Assembly: GCA_016183765.1 (NCBI GenBank)
Contig: JACPEA010000013.1
Location: 186,001 to 250,000, forward strand
Direction of reading: 5' to 3'
Source: Bacteroidota bacterium
Lineage (GTDB): Bacteria > Bacteroidota > Bacteroidia > Chitinophagales > Chitinophagaceae
DNA length: 64,000 nt
Positions 8,758 through 18,423 of the stretch are shown here, piece by piece. The notes under the pieces are model-generated. The model ran no database searches. It had not been told where the DNA came from and saw only the letters and a program-made list of their open reading frames with translations. Each line of letters starts with the position of its first letter. Position 1 is the first letter of the stretch. The position numbers were made by a program, and so were the translations under genes.

Positions 8758-9987
8758 ATGACAGAGCATCACCAACATATCAAACTGCCGGAAGGCTCAA
8801 TAGAGAAACAGACCACCACGCTGAACGTGGGTCCTACGCACCCTGCCACACACGGTGTGTTCCAGAATATCATGGAACTGGATGGGGAGCGTATTGTATC
8901 TACAGAGTCAACGGTAGGGTATATTCACCGTGCTTTTGAAAAGATCGCCGAGCGCAGACCTTTGTACCAGATCACACCGCTGACAGATCGTTTGAATTAT
9001 TGCAGCAGTCCCATTAATAACATGGGATGGCATCTTACCTGCGAGAAACTGCTGAACGTGAAAACACCCAAGCGGGTGGATTACCTGCGCGTGATCATCA
9101 TGGAGCTGGCCAGGATCGCAGACCACCTGATCTGTAATTCCATTGTTGGGGTGGATGCCGGCGCTTATACCGGCTTCCTGTATGTGATGCAGTACCGCGA
9201 ATTAATCTATGAGATATATGAAGAAGTATGTGGGTCCCGTCTTACTACTAATATTGGGCGTATTGGCGGCTTTGAAAGGAATTTCTCAAATACAGCGTTT
9301 ACGAAACTCGAGAAATTCTTAAAAGAATATCCTTCCGTGCTGAAGGAGTTCGAGAACCTGTTCACCCGCAACCGTATTTTCATGGACCGTACCATGGGTA
9401 CCGGAGCCATCAGTGCCGAGCGTGCCATGAACTACGGATTTACCGGACCGAACCTGCGTGCGGCCGGTGTTGACTATGATGTACGTGTGCATGCACCTTA
9501 CAGCAGTTACGAAGATTTTGATTTCAGCATACCTGTTGGTAAAACAGGCGATAACTACGACCGTTTCCTGGTACGCAACGAGGAAATGTGGCAGAGCCTG
9601 GGCATCATCCAGCAGGCTTACCAGAAAATTCAGGCGTTCAAGGGAGAGGAGGCAGAAGTGTACCATGCCAATGTTCCCGAATACTACCTGCCCGAAAAAG
9701 AGGATGTATACACCAAAATGGAAGCCCTGATCTGGCATTTCAAGATCATCATGGGCGAAGTGGATATGCCCAAGGGTGAAGTGTATCATTCAGTGGAAGG
9801 TGCCAACGGCGAACTGGGTTTTTACCTGATCAGTGATGGCGGACGCGCCCCGTTCCGCCTGCATTTCCGCAGGCCCTGCTTTATTTATTACCAGGCCTAT
9901 CCGGAACTGGTAACCGGCGGTATGCTGAGTGATGCGATCGTGACAATGAGTAGTCTGAACCTGATTGCAGGGGAGATGGATGCATAA
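8758..9987 (+). CDS. nuoD: NADH-quinone oxidoreductase subunit D
   Basis: 409 residues. The 49-kDa subunit forms the quinone cavity with NuoB. Clear motifs are NVGPTHPATHGV near residue 24, GYIHRAFEKIAE, PLTDRLNYCSS and the C-terminal LHFRRPCFIYYQ. Full length and intact. Confidence 0.97.
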   Translation: MTEHHQHIKLPEGSIEKQTTTLNVGPTHPATHGVFQNIMELDGERIVSTESTVGYIHRAFEKIAERRPLYQITPLTDRLNYCSSPINNMGWHLTCEKLLNVKTPKRVDYLRVIIMELARIADHLICNSIVGVDAGAYTGFLYVMQYRELIYEIYEEVCGSRLTTNIGRIGGFERNFSNTAFTKLEKFLKEYPSVLKEFENLFTRNRIFMDRTMGTGAISAERAMNYGFTGPNLRAAGVDYDVRVHAPYSSYEDFDFSIPVGKTGDNYDRFLVRNEEMWQSLGIIQQAYQKIQAFKGEEAEVYHANVPEYYLPEKEDVYTKMEALIWHFKIIMGEVDMPKGEVYHSVEGANGELGFYLISDGGRAPFRLHFRRPCFIYYQAYPELVTGGMLSDAIVTMSSLNLIAGEMDA

Positions 9988-9994
9988 AACATGA

Positions 9995-10080
9995 TTTGAA
10001 AATGTGGCAATTTGAAAATTACAGTTGTAGTTCTGCTGATTTTCAAATTTTCAAATTTTCAAATTTTCAAATTTGAAAAA
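9995..10080. repeat. Inverted 8-nt periodic array, nuoD-nuoE gap
   Basis: Left arm holds two ATTTGAAAAT-like units; right arm is four tandem TTTTCAAA units, then TTTGAAAA. The arms are complementary and could fold into a hairpin between nuoD and nuoE. Confidence 0.75.
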
Positions 10081-10084
10081 TAGT

Positions 10085-10585
10085 ATGTCGAAATTTTCAG
10101 AAACACAGTTGGCCGAAGTAAAACGTCTAGTGGCGCGTTATCCGGAAGGCAAGCAGAAAAGCGCTTTGTTGCCGGTACTGCACCTGGCGCAGGATTCTTT
10201 TGGCGGATGGCTGAGTACCGAGACGATGGATTATGTGGCAGAGCTGCTGAACATCACACCCATTGAAGTGTATGAAGTGGCCACTTTCTACAGCATGTAC
10301 AACCTGAAACCGGTGGGTAAATACCTGTTCGAGGTTTGCCAGACAGGTCCCTGCATGTTGCTTGGCAGTGATGATATCGTAGCGTATATCGGTGAGAAAC
10401 TGGGTATTAAGCCCGGCGAGACCACCGCGGATGGCCTGTTTACCCTGAAGACTGTTGAGTGCCTGGGCGCCTGCGGTTATGCGCCGATGATGCAGCTGGG
10501 TAAACATTACCGCGAACACCTGACAAAAGAAAAAGTGGATGCGATCATTGCAGAGTGTACCAAGAACGCTGCAGCCAATAATTAA
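10085..10585 (+). CDS. nuoE: NADH-quinone oxidoreductase subunit E
   Basis: 166 residues from the ATG at 10085; the TTG at 10073 lies in the repeat array and is less likely. It is the 24-kDa thioredoxin-like subunit with the N1a [2Fe-2S] cluster. The ligands are visible as CQTGPC and CLGAC, in the expected order. Part of the NADH-oxidising module with NuoF and NuoG. Confidence 0.96.
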   Translation: MSKFSETQLAEVKRLVARYPEGKQKSALLPVLHLAQDSFGGWLSTETMDYVAELLNITPIEVYEVATFYSMYNLKPVGKYLFEVCQTGPCMLLGSDDIVAYIGEKLGIKPGETTADGLFTLKTVECLGACGYAPMMQLGKHYREHLTKEKVDAIIAECTKNAAANN

Positions 10586-10695
10586 TTAAAAAGTAAAAAT
10601 TAAAAAGTAAAAATTAAAAAGTAAAAATTAAAAAGTAAAAATTAAGGGCGAAAACATTGTTTCGACTGTTGATTTTTGACTTTTGACTTTTCAAT
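10586..10695. repeat. Inverted 7-nt periodic array, nuoE-nuoF gap
   Basis: The left arm alternates AAAAAGT and AAAAATT about four times (10589-10644). The right arm (10670-10691) is TTTTTGAC, TTTTGAC, TTTTCAA. The arms are near-complementary, and the right arm uses the same TTTTGAC unit as the array at 12471. Confidence 0.8.
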
Positions 10696-12051
10696 ATGGG
10701 CGTAAAATTATTATTAGAAAAAGCACATGTGCAGGGCATCCGCTCTTACGAAGTATACCGCCGTGAAGGTGGTTACCGCAGTGTGGAGAAAGCCCTGAAG
10801 ACCATGGGTCCAGAAGCCATTGTGGAAGAAGTGAAGAAGAGTGGATTACGTGGAAGGGGTGGTGCCGGGTTCCCTGCCGGTATGAAGTGGAGTTTTATTG
10901 CCAAACCGGAAGGAGTGCCCCGTCACCTGGTATGTAATGCCGATGAGAGTGAGCCCGGAACCTTTAAAGACAGGTACCTGATGGAAAACATCCCGCACCT
11001 GCTGATCGAAGGACTGATCGTGGCTTCTTTTGCATTGGGTAGTAATGATACGTACATCTATATCCGTGGTGAATATGCCTGGATCGTAGATATCTTGGAA
11101 CAGGCCATCGGCGAAGCCAAAGCCAACGGATTTTTAGGAAAAAATATTTTGGGAACGGGTTTCGATTGTGAAATACATGTTCAACGCGGTGCCGGAGCCT
11201 ATATCTGTGGAGAAGAGACCGCGCTGATCGAATCACTGGAAGGTAAACGGGGTAACCCGCGCATCAAACCCCCGTTCCCGGCGGTACAAGGCGTATGGAT
11301 GCGTCCAACGGTGGTGAACAACGTAGAAACACTTTCCGCCGTAGTGCCCATCATCAATCTGGGTGGAGAAGAATATGCCAAGATCGGTGTGGGTAAATCA
11401 ACCGGCACCAAGCTGATCTCCGCCTGCGGCAACATCAACAAACCCGGAGTATACGAAATAGATATGACCATCTCTGTAGAAGAGTTCATTTACAGCGATG
11501 AATACTGTGGCGGCATTGCCAAGGGTAAACGGCTGAAAGCCTGTGTTCCCGGTGGTTCTTCCGTACCTATCCTGCCCGCCAACCTGTTATTGAAAACAGC
11601 CAAGGGTGAAACCCGTTATATGAACTACGAGAGCCTGAGCGATGGTGGTTTTGCCACCGGAAGCATGATGGGCTCGGGCGGTTTCATTGTACTGGATGAA
11701 GACCAGTGTGTGGTGAAACACACTTACACATTTGCGCGTTTCTATCGCCACGAAAGCTGCGGACAGTGTTCACCCTGCAGGGAAGGGACCGGCTGGATGG
11801 AAAAATTATTACTGCGCCTGGAAAAGGGGCAGGGTAAATCAAGCGATATTGATCTGTTGTGGGATATACAGCGTAAGATAGAAGGAAACACCATCTGCCC
11901 GTTGGGTGATGCAGCGGCCTGGCCGGTAGCAGCAGCCATCAGGCATTTCCGTGATGAGTTCGAATGGCATGTGAGCCATCCGGAAGAAGCGCAGAAAAGG
12001 AATTTTGGATTGGCGCATTATGCGGATCCGATCCATATTCCGGTTGGTTGA
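10696..12051 (+). CDS. nuoF: NADH-quinone oxidoreductase subunit F
   Basis: 451 residues. The flavin- and NADH-binding subunit of complex I. The glycine-rich NADH/FMN loop GLRGRGGAGFPAGMKW is near residue 50, GAGAYICGEETALIESLEG near 170, and the N3 cluster ligands CGQCSPCREG near 355. Intact. Confidence 0.97.
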   Translation: MGVKLLLEKAHVQGIRSYEVYRREGGYRSVEKALKTMGPEAIVEEVKKSGLRGRGGAGFPAGMKWSFIAKPEGVPRHLVCNADESEPGTFKDRYLMENIPHLLIEGLIVASFALGSNDTYIYIRGEYAWIVDILEQAIGEAKANGFLGKNILGTGFDCEIHVQRGAGAYICGEETALIESLEGKRGNPRIKPPFPAVQGVWMRPTVVNNVETLSAVVPIINLGGEEYAKIGVGKSTGTKLISACGNINKPGVYEIDMTISVEEFIYSDEYCGGIAKGKRLKACVPGGSSVPILPANLLLKTAKGETRYMNYESLSDGGFATGSMMGSGGFIVLDEDQCVVKHTYTFARFYRHESCGQCSPCREGTGWMEKLLLRLEKGQGKSSDIDLLWDIQRKIEGNTICPLGDAAAWPVAAAIRHFRDEFEWHVSHPEEAQKRNFGLAHYADPIHIPVG

Positions 12052-12055
12052 TTCA

Positions 12056-12085
12056 TTCAAAAGTCAAAGGTCAAAATTCAAAAAT
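12056..12085. repeat. Left heptamer arm next to the four-helix-bundle gene
   Basis: CAAAAGT, CAAAGGT, CAAAATT, CAAAAAT repeat at 7 nt. It is the reverse complement type of the array at 12471-12507, so the two flank the intervening gene as inverted repeats. Confidence 0.8.
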
Positions 12086-12469
12086 ATGGAGGATGAATTT
12101 GACAATTTTGAATTGAATGAAGAGCAGAAACCGTTTGATATCAGGCATAGGTGTTTTTCTTTTCGAAGGAAATGATTGTGTTTGTCAGGCATTGTGATTA
12201 TGACAGGATCTATAGTTCTTTATTTGATCAGTTATTGAGAAGTGGTACTTCAATCGGTGCAAATGTTGTAGAGGCCAGAGCCGGCAGCTCTGCAAAAAGA
12301 TTGGAAGAACTATCTCGTAATTGCATTGAAGTCGGCTAACGAAACCAAATACTGGTTGTGTCTTATCAGGGATACAATGGGTGTGGATAAAGAGAAGATT
12401 AATGAACTGATAAAAGAAGCAGATGAGATATCGAAGATCATCGCTTCCATTATTCTAAAAGCTAAGTAG
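12086..12469 (+). pseudogene. S23/Avd-type four-helix-bundle protein, frameshifted
   Basis: Joining three frame segments gives about 127 residues of the four-helix-bundle family (23S rRNA intervening-sequence protein type). It has a charged start (MEDEFDNFELNEEQKPFDIRH), SLFDQLLRSGTSIGANVVEA, KSANETKYWLCLIRDT and EADEISKIIASIILKAK. The frame is lost by one missing T near 12155-12164 and regained by one extra base near 12288-12293. Both changes touch or border homopolymers, so sequencing error is possible; if real, the gene is dead. It sits between nuoF and nuoG, flanked by inverted heptamer arrays. The family's cellular role is unclear; homologues include the accessory protein of diversity-generating retroelements. 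Confidence 0.8.
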
Positions 12470-12470
12470 T

Positions 12471-12507
12471 GATTTTGGCTTTTGACTTTTGACTTTTGAA
12501 TTTTGAA
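12471..12507. repeat. Right heptamer arm next to the four-helix-bundle gene
   Basis: TTTTGGC, TTTTGAC twice, TTTTGAA twice: tandem 7-mers ending just before the nuoG start, inverted relative to 12056-12085. Confidence 0.85.
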
Positions 12508-12509
12508 TT

Positions 12510-13628
12510 ATGTCGGAGCAACCCTTATTGAAAGTAACCATCGACAACATCACCATCGAAGTGCCAGCCGGGACCACCATCCTGAATGCCGCCCGCAAAA
12601 TTGGTGGAGATGTGGCACCGCCTGCCATGTGCTATTACAGCAAATTGCAGGGCAGTGGTGGTAAATGCCGTACCTGCCTGGTAGAAGTGAGCAAAGGTTC
12701 TGAAAAAGATCCGCGCCCCATGCCCAAGCTGGTGGCATCCTGCCGTACCACGGTGATGGATGGCATGGAGGTGAAAAATATTACCAGCCCGAAAGTAAAG
12801 GACGCACGCGCCGGGGTGGTGGAATTCCTGCTGATCAATCATCCGCTGGACTGCCCTGTCTGCGACCAGGCCGGTGAATGTCACCTGCAGGACCTGAGTT
12901 ATGAGCACGGCTCGGAAGGAACACGTTTCGAGTTCCAGAAAAGGATATTCGAGAAACATGACCTGGGTCCGTATATCCAGCTGCACATGACCCGTTGTAT
13001 ACTCTGTTACCGTTGTGTATTTGTGGCGGACCAGCTTACGCAGAAAAGGGAACATGGTGTACTGGACAGGGGTGACCATGCAGAGATCGCCACTTTCATT
13101 GAAAAGAACCTGGATAATGACTTTATTGGAAATGTGATCGATGTTTGCCCGGTAGGCGCTTTGACCGATAAGACCTTCCGCTTCAAGAACCGCGTATGGT
13201 TCCTGAAACCGATGAATGCACACCGCGATTGCCCCAACTGTTCCGGTAAGGTTACCTTATGGAACCGGGGTGATGAAGTGTTCCGCGTGACCGCACGTAA
13301 GGATGAATGGGGTGAGGTAGAAAATACAGAAGACGGCAAAACCGCCTGGATCTGTAATACCTGTCGCTTTGATAAAAAGAAGACCAGTGATTGGGTGATA
13401 GAAGGACCGCGCGAGATCAACCGCCATTCTGTGATCTCACAGGGACATTATGCCGGTAAGATCGGTACTACCCAACCCAAAGAAACGTTTACCGCAGTAC
13501 ATGATGGCCGCCAGCCGAAACTGCTGATGGACATACACACAGTGAGTGAAGTGAACCGACCGAATATCGAACTGAGTTTGATCAACGGACCGGCGCATTC
13601 AGCTGATTTTAATAAGAAGAACGACTAA
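12510..13628 (+). CDS. nuoG: NADH-quinone oxidoreductase subunit G, short form
   Basis: 372 residues, far shorter than the roughly 900-residue proteobacterial NuoG. It keeps the N-terminal [2Fe-2S] ferredoxin domain (PPAMCYYSKLQGSGGKCRTC), the His-Cys [4Fe-4S] domain (HPLDCPVCDQAGECHLQ) and the C-x2-C-x2-C site (MTRCILCYRCVF). It lacks the large molybdopterin-like domain. I believe this short form is usual in the phylum, so it is not read as a truncation. The C-terminus adds a CPNC/CNTC pair that may hold another metal site. Confidence 0.95.
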   Translation: MSEQPLLKVTIDNITIEVPAGTTILNAARKIGGDVAPPAMCYYSKLQGSGGKCRTCLVEVSKGSEKDPRPMPKLVASCRTTVMDGMEVKNITSPKVKDARAGVVEFLLINHPLDCPVCDQAGECHLQDLSYEHGSEGTRFEFQKRIFEKHDLGPYIQLHMTRCILCYRCVFVADQLTQKREHGVLDRGDHAEIATFIEKNLDNDFIGNVIDVCPVGALTDKTFRFKNRVWFLKPMNAHRDCPNCSGKVTLWNRGDEVFRVTARKDEWGEVENTEDGKTAWICNTCRFDKKKTSDWVIEGPREINRHSVISQGHYAGKIGTTQPKETFTAVHDGRQPKLLMDIHTVSEVNRPNIELSLINGPAHSADFNKKND

Positions 13629-13642
13629 TAGCTATATAACAC

Positions 13643-14695
13643 ATGACACTACTTGCTATTGACTGGATATTACTGATCGAAAAACTGATCCTGATCGCGA
13701 TCATTGTGTTTGCGAGCCTGGGTATTGCCCTGTATACCACATTCGCAGAACGTAAAGTGGCAGCGATCCTGCAGGACAGGCCGGGTCCGAACCGTGCAGG
13801 TCCGTTTGGATTGTTGCAACCCTTTGCGGATGGACTGAAACTGATCATGAAAGAAGAGGTCATCCCGAATACCGCGAATAAATTTTTATTTGTACTGGGT
13901 CCGGGACTGGCCATGACGGCTGCCCTGATGACCTGTGCCGTGATACCCTGGAGCAGCCAGGTGCACCTGTTCAACAGGACCATCGACCTGCAGGTGGCCG
14001 ATATCAATATCGGTATCCTGTATGTGTTTGGTGTGGTGAGCATGGGCGTGTACGGTATCATGATCGGGGGCTGGGCCTCAAACAACAAGTTCTCATTGAT
14101 GGCGGCTTTGCGGGGCGCATCACAGGCCATCAGTTATGAGCTGGCCATGGGGTTATCGCTTATTGCTGTCCTGATGATCTCCGGCTCTTTGAGCCTGAAG
14201 ACCATTGTAGACCAGCAGATGGCTCCCGGACATTTATGGAATGTAGCTTACCAGCCACTGGGTTTCCTGATCTTTTTCATCTGCGCACTGGCAGAGTGTA
14301 ACCGTACACCCTTTGATTTGCCCGAGGCGGAGAATGAACTGAACTTTGGTTACCACCAGGAATACTCATCCATGAAACTGGGCTTTTACCTGTTCTCAGA
14401 ATATGTGAATATGATCATGAGCAGCGCCATCATGGCATCCCTGTTCTTCGGCGGTTTTGATATTCCGTTCCTGGATGAGTCCACACTGGCGCCTAACCTG
14501 GCGGCAGGACTGGGTGTACTGGCATTACTGGTCAAGATCGCGATCTTCATATTTGTGTTCATGTGGATCCGCTGGACCGTTCCGAGGTTCCGCTACGACC
14601 AGCTGATGAACCTCGGATGGAAGAAGATGATCCCGCTGGCATTGGTGAATATGCTGATCACAGGTGCGGTGATCCTGTGGCTGCAGGGGAAATAG
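13643..14695 (+). CDS. nuoH: NADH-quinone oxidoreductase subunit H
   Basis: 350 residues, polytopic. It joins the peripheral and membrane arms of complex I and lines the quinone tunnel. Signature blocks are AERKVAAILQDRPGPNRAGPFG near residue 35 (split here by position) and ECNRTPFDLPEAENELNFGYHQEYSS near 215. Starts 14 bases after nuoG. Confidence 0.97.
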   Translation: MTLLAIDWILLIEKLILIAIIVFASLGIALYTTFAERKVAAILQDRPGPNRAGPFGLLQPFADGLKLIMKEEVIPNTANKFLFVLGPGLAMTAALMTCAVIPWSSQVHLFNRTIDLQVADINIGILYVFGVVSMGVYGIMIGGWASNNKFSLMAALRGASQAISYELAMGLSLIAVLMISGSLSLKTIVDQQMAPGHLWNVAYQPLGFLIFFICALAECNRTPFDLPEAENELNFGYHQEYSSMKLGFYLFSEYVNMIMSSAIMASLFFGGFDIPFLDESTLAPNLAAGLGVLALLVKIAIFIFVFMWIRWTVPRFRYDQLMNLGWKKMIPLALVNMLITGAVILWLQGK

Positions 14696-14815
14696 GTATT
14701 TTTGGATGAACAGATGCCGGAGTGACGAATGCACCATCCGAAATCTGCCGATCCGGATATTGACGATAAACAATAAACTATTTTGCAGGCCCGGCCTGCT
14801 GAAAGAAAGATAAAC

Positions 14816-15376
14816 ATGCAAGCATTAACAAACAGATCAAAAGAGGTAAGCCGCAAACCCATCAGTTTCCTGGAGAGTTTGTACCTGCCGGCTATTTTTA
14901 AAGGTATGGCCATCACGTTCAGCCATATGTTCAAAAAACAGCCCACGATTCAGTATCCTGAACAGAAACGCCCGTTCAGCCCGGTATTCCGCGGCCTGCA
15001 CGTACTGAACCGTGATGAGGAAGGCCGTGAAAGATGCACCGCCTGTGGTTTGTGCGCTGTGGCCTGTCCCGCAGAAGCCATTACCATGGAAGCTGCAGAA
15101 CGTTTGCCCGGCGAAGAGAACAAATACCGCGAAGAGAAATATGCAGCCAGGTACGAGATCAATATGCTGCGCTGCATATTCTGTGGTCTGTGTGAAGAAG
15201 CCTGCCCGAAAGACGCGATCTATTTAAGCGAGACTTTTGCGCCGGCGAACTTTACACGCAAAGGATTTATCTATGGCAAGAACGACCTGCTGATCCCGGA
15301 TCCGAAAACAGAACCGGAAGCATACGCGAAGGCATTGGGAAAAGGAGAGAAGACAACTGCATCAACAACGAATTAA
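14816..15376 (+). CDS. nuoI: NADH-quinone oxidoreductase subunit I
   Basis: 186 residues from the ATG at 14816; an upstream TTG at 14783 adds no conserved sequence. An 8Fe ferredoxin subunit carrying clusters N6a and N6b: CTACGLCAVACPAEAI and CIFCGLCEEACPKDAI give two complete C-x2-C-x2-C-x3-CP sites. Confidence 0.96.
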   Translation: MQALTNRSKEVSRKPISFLESLYLPAIFKGMAITFSHMFKKQPTIQYPEQKRPFSPVFRGLHVLNRDEEGRERCTACGLCAVACPAEAITMEAAERLPGEENKYREEKYAARYEINMLRCIFCGLCEEACPKDAIYLSETFAPANFTRKGFIYGKNDLLIPDPKTEPEAYAKALGKGEKTTASTTN

Positions 15377-15444
15377 TAATTGGTAATGAGTAATTGGACG
15401 ACCGATCCTGATTACTGATGATTAATGACTAACTACTGGTAATT
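15376..15444. repeat. 7-nt periodic array, nuoI-nuoJ gap
   Basis: Degenerate units such as ATTGGTA, ATGAGTA and ATTGGAC are followed by inverted relatives ATTACTG, ATTAATG, ACTAACT and ACTGGTA. It fills the whole gap before nuoJ. Confidence 0.55.
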
Positions 15445-15948
15445 ATGAGTATGATAGAAATATTATTCTTTTTCCTCAGTGCGCTTGCCGTTTTCAGTGC
15501 CATTATGGTGCTGGTGAGCAAGAACCCGGTGCATAGTGTGCTGTGGCTGATCGCTGTATTCTTTGCCATATCCGGCCACTATGTGCTGCTCAACGCGCAG
15601 TTCCTGGCCATTGTGAACCTTATCGTGTATGCGGGCGCCATCATGGTATTGTTCCTCTTTGTGATCATGCTGATGAACCTGAACACGGAAACCGAGCCTC
15701 AGAAACATATCTGGATGAAACTGGCAGGTGTGATCTCGGGAGGTTGTTTTTTGATGATGCTGATCTCGCTGGTACGCCAGGCCGTTGAAATGGGTGGACG
15801 CAAAGCCATGATGGCCGAAGGAGATATCGGCCTCATCAAAAACCTGGGTAAAATGCTGTTCAGCGAATATGTGGTGCCGTTTGAAATTACCAGTATCCTG
15901 TTCCTGAGCGCAATGGTAGGTGCAGTCGTTATTGGAAAGAAGCATTAA
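15445..15948 (+). CDS. nuoJ: NADH-quinone oxidoreductase subunit J
   Basis: 167 residues with five hydrophobic helices. The VYAGAIMVLFLFVIMLMNL segment near residue 60 is the family signature and includes the helix that moves during turnover. Membrane arm of complex I. Confidence 0.95.
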   Translation: MSMIEILFFFLSALAVFSAIMVLVSKNPVHSVLWLIAVFFAISGHYVLLNAQFLAIVNLIVYAGAIMVLFLFVIMLMNLNTETEPQKHIWMKLAGVISGGCFLMMLISLVRQAVEMGGRKAMMAEGDIGLIKNLGKMLFSEYVVPFEITSILFLSAMVGAVVIGKKH

Positions 15949-16048
15949 GGAGATACCTGCCGCGTAAGGCCCGGCCTGAACGCGGTAATAACATATAAAG
16001 ATTATAAAACTGCGGTACGCCCACAGGGTTCCGCACCAAGCAAAGAAA

Positions 16049-16384
16049 ATGCCGATACAATATTATATCTACCTCTGTTTGACCCTGTTCAGCATCGGGA
16101 TCATTGGTGTGCTGACAAGGCGTAATGCGATCATCGTATTCATGTGTGTGGAGCTGATGCTGAATGCAGTGAACCTGTTGCTGGTGGCTTTCTCAAAAAT
16201 GCACCATGCCACAGCCGTTGTGGGAGACGCTGCTACCAACGCGGGGATCGAGGGACAGCTATTCGTATTCTTTATTATGGTGGTGGCTGCGGCCGAAGTG
16301 AGTGTGGGACTGGCCATTATCGTTATGATGTACCGGAATACACATTCGGTGGATATTAACTTTTTGAACAGATTAAAAAACTAA
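16049..16384 (+). CDS. nuoK: NADH-quinone oxidoreductase subunit K
   Basis: 111 residues with three membrane helices. Conserved [16 protein letters not shown] carries the proton-path Glu near residue 35, and a second Glu lies in [11 protein letters not shown]. The 100-base gap before it shows no heptamer array. Confidence 0.96.
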   Translation: MPIQYYIYLCLTLFSIGIIGVLTRRNAIIVFMCVELMLNAVNLLLVAFSKMHHATAVVGDAATNAGIEGQLFVFFIMVVAAAEVSVGLAIIVMMYRNTHSVDINFLNRLKN

Positions 16385-16470
16385 ACAACGCCCAATGCCG
16401 AAAGCCATGCACCGGAGATAGTTACTGTTCCGTGTTTTGCTGCCAGCTTTGAACGTTCAGACTGATTGAT

Positions 16471-18396
16471 ATGAGCAAACTTGTTTATTTAGTTCCCTTG
16501 TTTCCCCTGCTGGGTTTCCTGGTTAACGGGCTTGGCAGGAAGTCGATGTCAAAATCATTGATCGGTATCGTGGGCAGTGGCTCCATACTGGCGTCCTTCG
16601 TGGTCAGCCTGCTCATTTTTTTTGATGTGAAGGCCAGTGGCGGCAGCGTGGTTACCCTGTTCAACTTTATCAAGGTGGATAGCTTTACCATACCGTTCGC
16701 TTTCCAGGTAGACCAGTTATCGTCCCTGTTCCTGCTGATCATTACCGGTATCGGTTTCCTGATACACCTGTATTCTTCGGCTTATATGCACGAAGAGGAG
16801 CCACAGCATTTTGGCCGCTATTTTGCTTACCTGAACCTGTTCATATTCTCCATGTTACTGCTGGTGCTGGGCGCCAACTACGTAATCATGTTCATCGGCT
16901 GGGAAGGTGTGGGTCTCTGCTCTTATCTGTTGATCGGGTTCTGGTTCAAGAACGACAATTATAACTACGCAGCCAAAAAAGCGTTCGTCATGAACCGGAT
17001 CGGCGACCTGGGTTTCCTGCTGGCATTGTTCTGGCTGTTGCTGAAACTGGGTACCGCCAGTTATGGTGATGTATTTGCCAATGTTTCCCAGCTCAGCAGT
17101 TTTGATATCACCGCTATCACTATGTTATTGTTCGTAGGTGCTATAGGTAAGAGTGCACAGATACCACTGTACACCTGGTTACCCGATGCGATGGCCGGTC
17201 CCACACCGGTATCGGCACTGATCCACGCCGCAACAATGGTGACTGCCGGTATTTACATGATCGCCCGCAGCAATATCTTATATACTATGGCGCCGGCCAC
17301 CCAAACGCTGGTGGCTGTGATCGGACTGGCTACGGCTATTTTTGCCGCAACCATTGCACTGAAACAGAACGATATTAAAAAAGTGCTGGCTTACTCTACA
17401 GTTAGCCAGCTGGGATATATGTTCTTAGGACTCGGCGTAGGTGCCTATACCGGCGCCGTGTTCCATGTAATGACGCATGCCTTCTTCAAGGCCCTGTTGT
17501 TCCTGGCAGCCGGTTCTGTGATACATGCCATGCACCATGAACAGGATATCCGCAAAATGGGCGGACTGAAAAAACACCTGCCCATCACACATATCACTTT
17601 CCTGCTGGGTTGCCTGGCCATTGCCGGTATCCCCCCGTTCTCGGGGTTCTTTTCAAAAGATGAGATCCTGACCGCGGCTTTTGCACAGAACCCGCTGTAT
17701 TATTTTATCGGGGTGGCAGGCGCTTTGATGACCGCATTTTACATGTTCCGTTTGTATACCCTCACTTTCCTCGGACAGTTCAGGGGTACACAGGAACAGG
17801 AACACCACCTGCAGGAGAGTCCCTGGCAGATGACATTACCGCTGATCGTACTGGCAATTTTATCTGTAGCCGGCGGATGGGTGGGTATACCTGAAGTGTT
17901 TGCCGAGCATGCGCATAGCCTGGAACATTTCCTGGCGCCGATTTTTGCCGAATCAGCCAAACTGGCTGAGCAGCACCATCTCACAGCCTCACAGGAATAC
18001 CTGATGATGGGAGCTTCCACCGCAGCGATCGTTGTGGTGATCCTGCTCGCCATTAACAGCTATAAAAAATACCAGGCCAGTGATGATACAGCAGCAACCG
18101 GCCTGGGTAAGGTGTTGGAGAACAAATGGTATGTAGATGAATTGTATGATGCCGTGGTGGTGAATCCATTGCACAGCATTGCCGGATTCTTCAAAAACAT
18201 CATTGAGAAGAGCGGTATCGACGGACTGGTGAACGGAGTGGGCAAACTGGTGGGCTATGGTTCACGTCAGTTACGCCTGGTGCAGAGCGGACAGGTTGGC
18301 AATTATATCCTTATCATGGTGTTGTGTATGGTGGTGTTCTTCCTGATATGGTTCAACGATGCCACCATCGTTCGTTTTATCAGTAAATTATTTTAA
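16471..18396 (+). CDS. nuoL: NADH-quinone oxidoreductase subunit L
   Basis: 641 residues. Antiporter-like proton-pumping subunit. WEGVGLCSYLLIGFW near residue 145 and the KSAQIPLYTWLPDAMAGPTPVSALIHAATMVTAGIY stretch (in two motifs near 225-265) are diagnostic. The lateral C-terminal helix region is present up to the last TM segment near 620. Confidence 0.97.
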   Translation: MSKLVYLVPLFPLLGFLVNGLGRKSMSKSLIGIVGSGSILASFVVSLLIFFDVKASGGSVVTLFNFIKVDSFTIPFAFQVDQLSSLFLLIITGIGFLIHLYSSAYMHEEEPQHFGRYFAYLNLFIFSMLLLVLGANYVIMFIGWEGVGLCSYLLIGFWFKNDNYNYAAKKAFVMNRIGDLGFLLALFWLLLKLGTASYGDVFANVSQLSSFDITAITMLLFVGAIGKSAQIPLYTWLPDAMAGPTPVSALIHAATMVTAGIYMIARSNILYTMAPATQTLVAVIGLATAIFAATIALKQNDIKKVLAYSTVSQLGYMFLGLGVGAYTGAVFHVMTHAFFKALLFLAAGSVIHAMHHEQDIRKMGGLKKHLPITHITFLLGCLAIAGIPPFSGFFSKDEILTAAFAQNPLYYFIGVAGALMTAFYMFRLYTLTFLGQFRGTQEQEHHLQESPWQMTLPLIVLAILSVAGGWVGIPEVFAEHAHSLEHFLAPIFAESAKLAEQHHLTASQEYLMMGASTAAIVVVILLAINSYKKYQASDDTAATGLGKVLENKWYVDELYDAVVVNPLHSIAGFFKNIIEKSGIDGLVNGVGKLVGYGSRQLRLVQSGQVGNYILIMVLCMVVFFLIWFNDATIVRFISKLF

Positions 18397-18423
18397 AACA
18401 GCTTGTTGCGTTAAAGAAAGCAT

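Noticed and set aside
12510..13628. NuoG as a truncated pseudogene
   Set aside because: All expected N-terminal Fe-S ligands are present, the stop is followed normally by nuoH, and short NuoG is, to my knowledge, usual in Bacteroidota.
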